Shown here piece after piece: positions 57,839-58,923 of a stretch of DNA of 58,923 nucleotides (the stretch's first letter is position 1; every line of letters begins with the position of its first letter). This DNA comes from a virus: positions 1 to 58,923 of the IMG/VR virus record IMGVR_UViG_3300025853_000094. One strand, 5' to 3'. The position numbers and the translations under genes are program-made. The notes below the pieces were generated by a model. The model was given only the letters and a program-made list of their open reading frames with translations, was not told the origin of the DNA and did no database searches.

Positions 57839-58591
57839 TTATCCTACGAAGAAGTCGGGTGGATCTTCGTGATTCAACCTCAACTGTTCTTCTAGCTTTT
57901 CGATTTCTGCATTTGCATCATCAAAGGTCTGACGACCGTTCAGTGTAACTCCACCGGGAAGCTGAATACCTTCAAACTTAATGAGGTTCAAGCCCCACTG
58001 TCTCTTGAAGAGTGCTGTGACATACCTCTTCAGCCACATATCATTATAGACATTAGTATAGGTCTCTGGGTCAAGCGTTTCGTATCCCTCAAAGACAATG
58101 TATTGACCAGCAGTAATATCTGTTCCCCAGCGAATAGAGTCAAGTTTTACAATATTCTGATGCCTGTTAAATGTAACCTGTTCAGTAACACCATTAATCT
58201 TCAGATCAATCAGTGACATATACTGCTTCGTCAACTCATACGAAAGTAAATCGCCGGGATCACGAAGACCAAAGAGGTCGTTCATATGAAGCTGATAGTC
58301 AATAGAGAAATCACCAACAGAAGAATTGGCACCCTTTACAGGAAGCACTCTTCGAATATACAGGAGACTTTCTGGAACAGTGATATATTCATTGGTAATA
58401 TCAGCAGCAGTGACTTCATGTTTACGATAGTTCCGAACAATGGCATCACTGTGATACTCTTGGTAATACTGAATTGCCTCATCGATTCGGTCCTCCATCT
58501 GATCGTCATCTAGATTGACTTCAATCACTGGATGACCAAGAGCACGAAGGCAATAGTCTGAAAGTGCTGTTCTGGAACTTGGTGTTGCCAT
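57839..58591 (-). CDS. 13: Neck protein (gp13)
   Basis: 250 residues. Head-tail connector partner of gp14. LSDYCLRALGHPVIEVNLDDDQMEDRIDEAIQYYQEYH, QYIVFEGYETLDP and WGLNLIKFEGIQLPGG match gp13. Size slightly shorter than T4 gp13 (309). The region 58592-58732 upstream holds a mini-ORF and a hairpin but no larger gene. Confidence 0.88.
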   Translation of the reverse strand: MATPSSRTALSDYCLRALGHPVIEVNLDDDQMEDRIDEAIQYYQEYHSDAIVRNYRKHEVTAADITNEYITVPESLLYIRRVLPVKGANSSVGDFSIDYQLHMNDLFGLRDPGDLLSYELTKQYMSLIDLKINGVTEQVTFNRHQNIVKLDSIRWGTDITAGQYIVFEGYETLDPETYTNVYNDMWLKRYVTALFKRQWGLNLIKFEGIQLPGGVTLNGRQTFDDANAEIEKLEEQLRLNHEDPPDFFVG

Positions 58592-58604
58592 AATGGTTTA
58601 TTGA

Positions 58605-58661
58605 TTAAAGGTCTGCCTTACTTGTGCTATTTACTGTGGATGTTGCTACTGTTTCAGCCAT
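58605..58661 (-). CDS. Possible 18-residue leader peptide before gp13
   Basis: ATG 58661 to TAA 58605: MAETVATSTVNSTSKADL. A GATAAATA late-promoter-like box (58667-58674) lies five bases before the ATG, and the ORF ends 13 bases before the gp13 start. Very short; could regulate gp13 translation or be chance. Confidence 0.35.
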   Translation of the reverse strand: MAETVATSTVNSTSKADL

Positions 58662-58692
58662 ATTTCTATTTATCCTGTTAATCTATCAGAGG

Positions 58693-58712
58693 GTTTCATT
58701 CACAGATGAAAC
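58693..58712. promoter_or_regulatory. Hairpin upstream of the gp13 mini-ORF
   Basis: Perfect 7-bp inverted repeat GTTTCAT/ATGAAAC with a 6-nt loop between the right-edge gene and the GATAAATA box. No U-tract. Possible transcript-processing or weak attenuation site. Confidence 0.4.
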
Positions 58713-58732
58713 TCAAGTAACCATTGGTTTCT

Positions 58733-58923
58733 CTATTTATACAATCTCTCATATCCTCCAGCAAGAAAGTCTTCATAATGCAGGAAGTATATCAACTCAG
58801 CATGTTCTGGAGACAAATCCATTTCTACCTTGTTCTCTGTCTTATTTCTGTGTGGAATTGGAATTCTCTCATTGGTGCTTGGGTGATACACTATTAGGTT
58901 GTGCTTTTCTAGTTCCTCTTCCA
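58733..58923 (-). CDS. Partial gene at the right edge (C-terminus only)
   Basis: An open frame enters from the right edge and ends at TAG 58733-58735. The visible C-terminal 63 residues include EEELEKHNLIVYHPSTNER, then DLSPEHAELIYFLHYEDF and AGGYERLYK. The last codons TAT-AAA-TAG form TATAAATA (58734-58741), as at the end of gp62. Located just upstream of gp13, but no family was recognised. Confidence 0.5.
   Translation of the reverse strand, partial: EEELEKHNLIVYHPSTNERIPIPHRNKTENKVEMDLSPEHAELIYFLHYEDFLAGGYERLYK
58734..58741 (-). promoter_or_regulatory. Late promoter TATAAATA at the end of the right-edge gene
   Basis: Perfect TATAAATA formed by the last codons of the partial gene; about 143 bases before the gp13 ATG, with a short M-V-T mini-ORF nine bases after it. 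It probably drives gp13 and later neck genes. Confidence 0.6.

Noticed and set aside
1-58923. tRNA genes, CRISPR arrays, integrase or insertion sequences
   Set aside because: None of these was recognised by reading; no att-like or terminal repeat structure was seen.

Overview
The window is a contiguous piece of the genome of a tailed, T4-superfamily myovirus. The neck, terminase, tail, portal, prohead and capsid genes lie in T4 order (gp13-14-15-16-17-18-19-20-[core]-21-22-23). The replication core is also T4-like: UvsY, UvsW, gp55, gp47, gp46, gp45, gp44, gp62, RegA, gp43, UvsX and gp41. Accessory genes typical of marine T4-like phages are present: Hsp20, ThyX, a B12-dependent NrdJ and a CobS/CobT-like pair. 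The host is not stated by the sequence. A marine, B12-using bacterium is the best inference. No tRNA, CRISPR array or integrase was seen.

Almost every gene is on the minus strand, so transcription runs from right to left. From right to left: 58.9-45 kb is the late structural module (neck to major capsid protein gp23, plus a tail-tube-like gene). 44.8-40.5 kb holds UvsY, UvsW, sigma factor gp55, gp47 and gp46. 38.7-35.3 kb holds the CobT-like VWA protein and CobS-like AAA+ ATPase. 35.2-28.6 kb holds clamp, clamp loader, RegA, Hsp20 and DNA polymerase, followed by an AEP-primase-like gene. 27.5-24 kb is a cluster of very small genes of unknown function. 24-18 kb is nucleotide metabolism with UvsX and gp41. 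17.9-9.5 kb is an operon of probable internal head proteins. 9.5-4.7 kb holds small conserved genes and NrdJ. The left edge (4.7-0 kb) is a tightly overlapping glycosyltransferase-type cluster.

The most interesting system is the 17.9-9.5 kb operon. Six consecutive genes start with a ten-residue-like leader (consensus M-K-[ST]-F-x-x-[YF]-[LI]-[TS]-E) that matches the capsid-targeting sequence of T4 internal proteins and ends at a T4 gp21-type cleavage motif ([LI]xE). The cargo behind these leaders includes an ADP-ribosyltransferase-like domain, a cytidylyltransferase-like domain, a KxDG ligase-like domain and a possible nuclease. The operon ends in a 772-residue protein whose modules are separated by repeated ESxEELEE linkers, themselves candidate protease sites. 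This suggests a packaged, injectable set of enzymes processed by the prohead protease (gp21, 47.7-48.4 kb).

Gene expression signals are also unusual. Many sigma-70-type promoters place the -10 box 7-10 nt before the start codon, and several TATAAATA late promoters lie exactly 6 nt before ATG, which predicts leaderless mRNAs. Promoters are nested inside or directly after intrinsic terminators, and a near-identical promoter with phased A-tracts is repeated. Two structural genes (gp15 and a tail-tube-like gene) are frameshifted in this sequence. One small plus-strand gene and one perfect-consensus plus-strand promoter break the otherwise uniform orientation.
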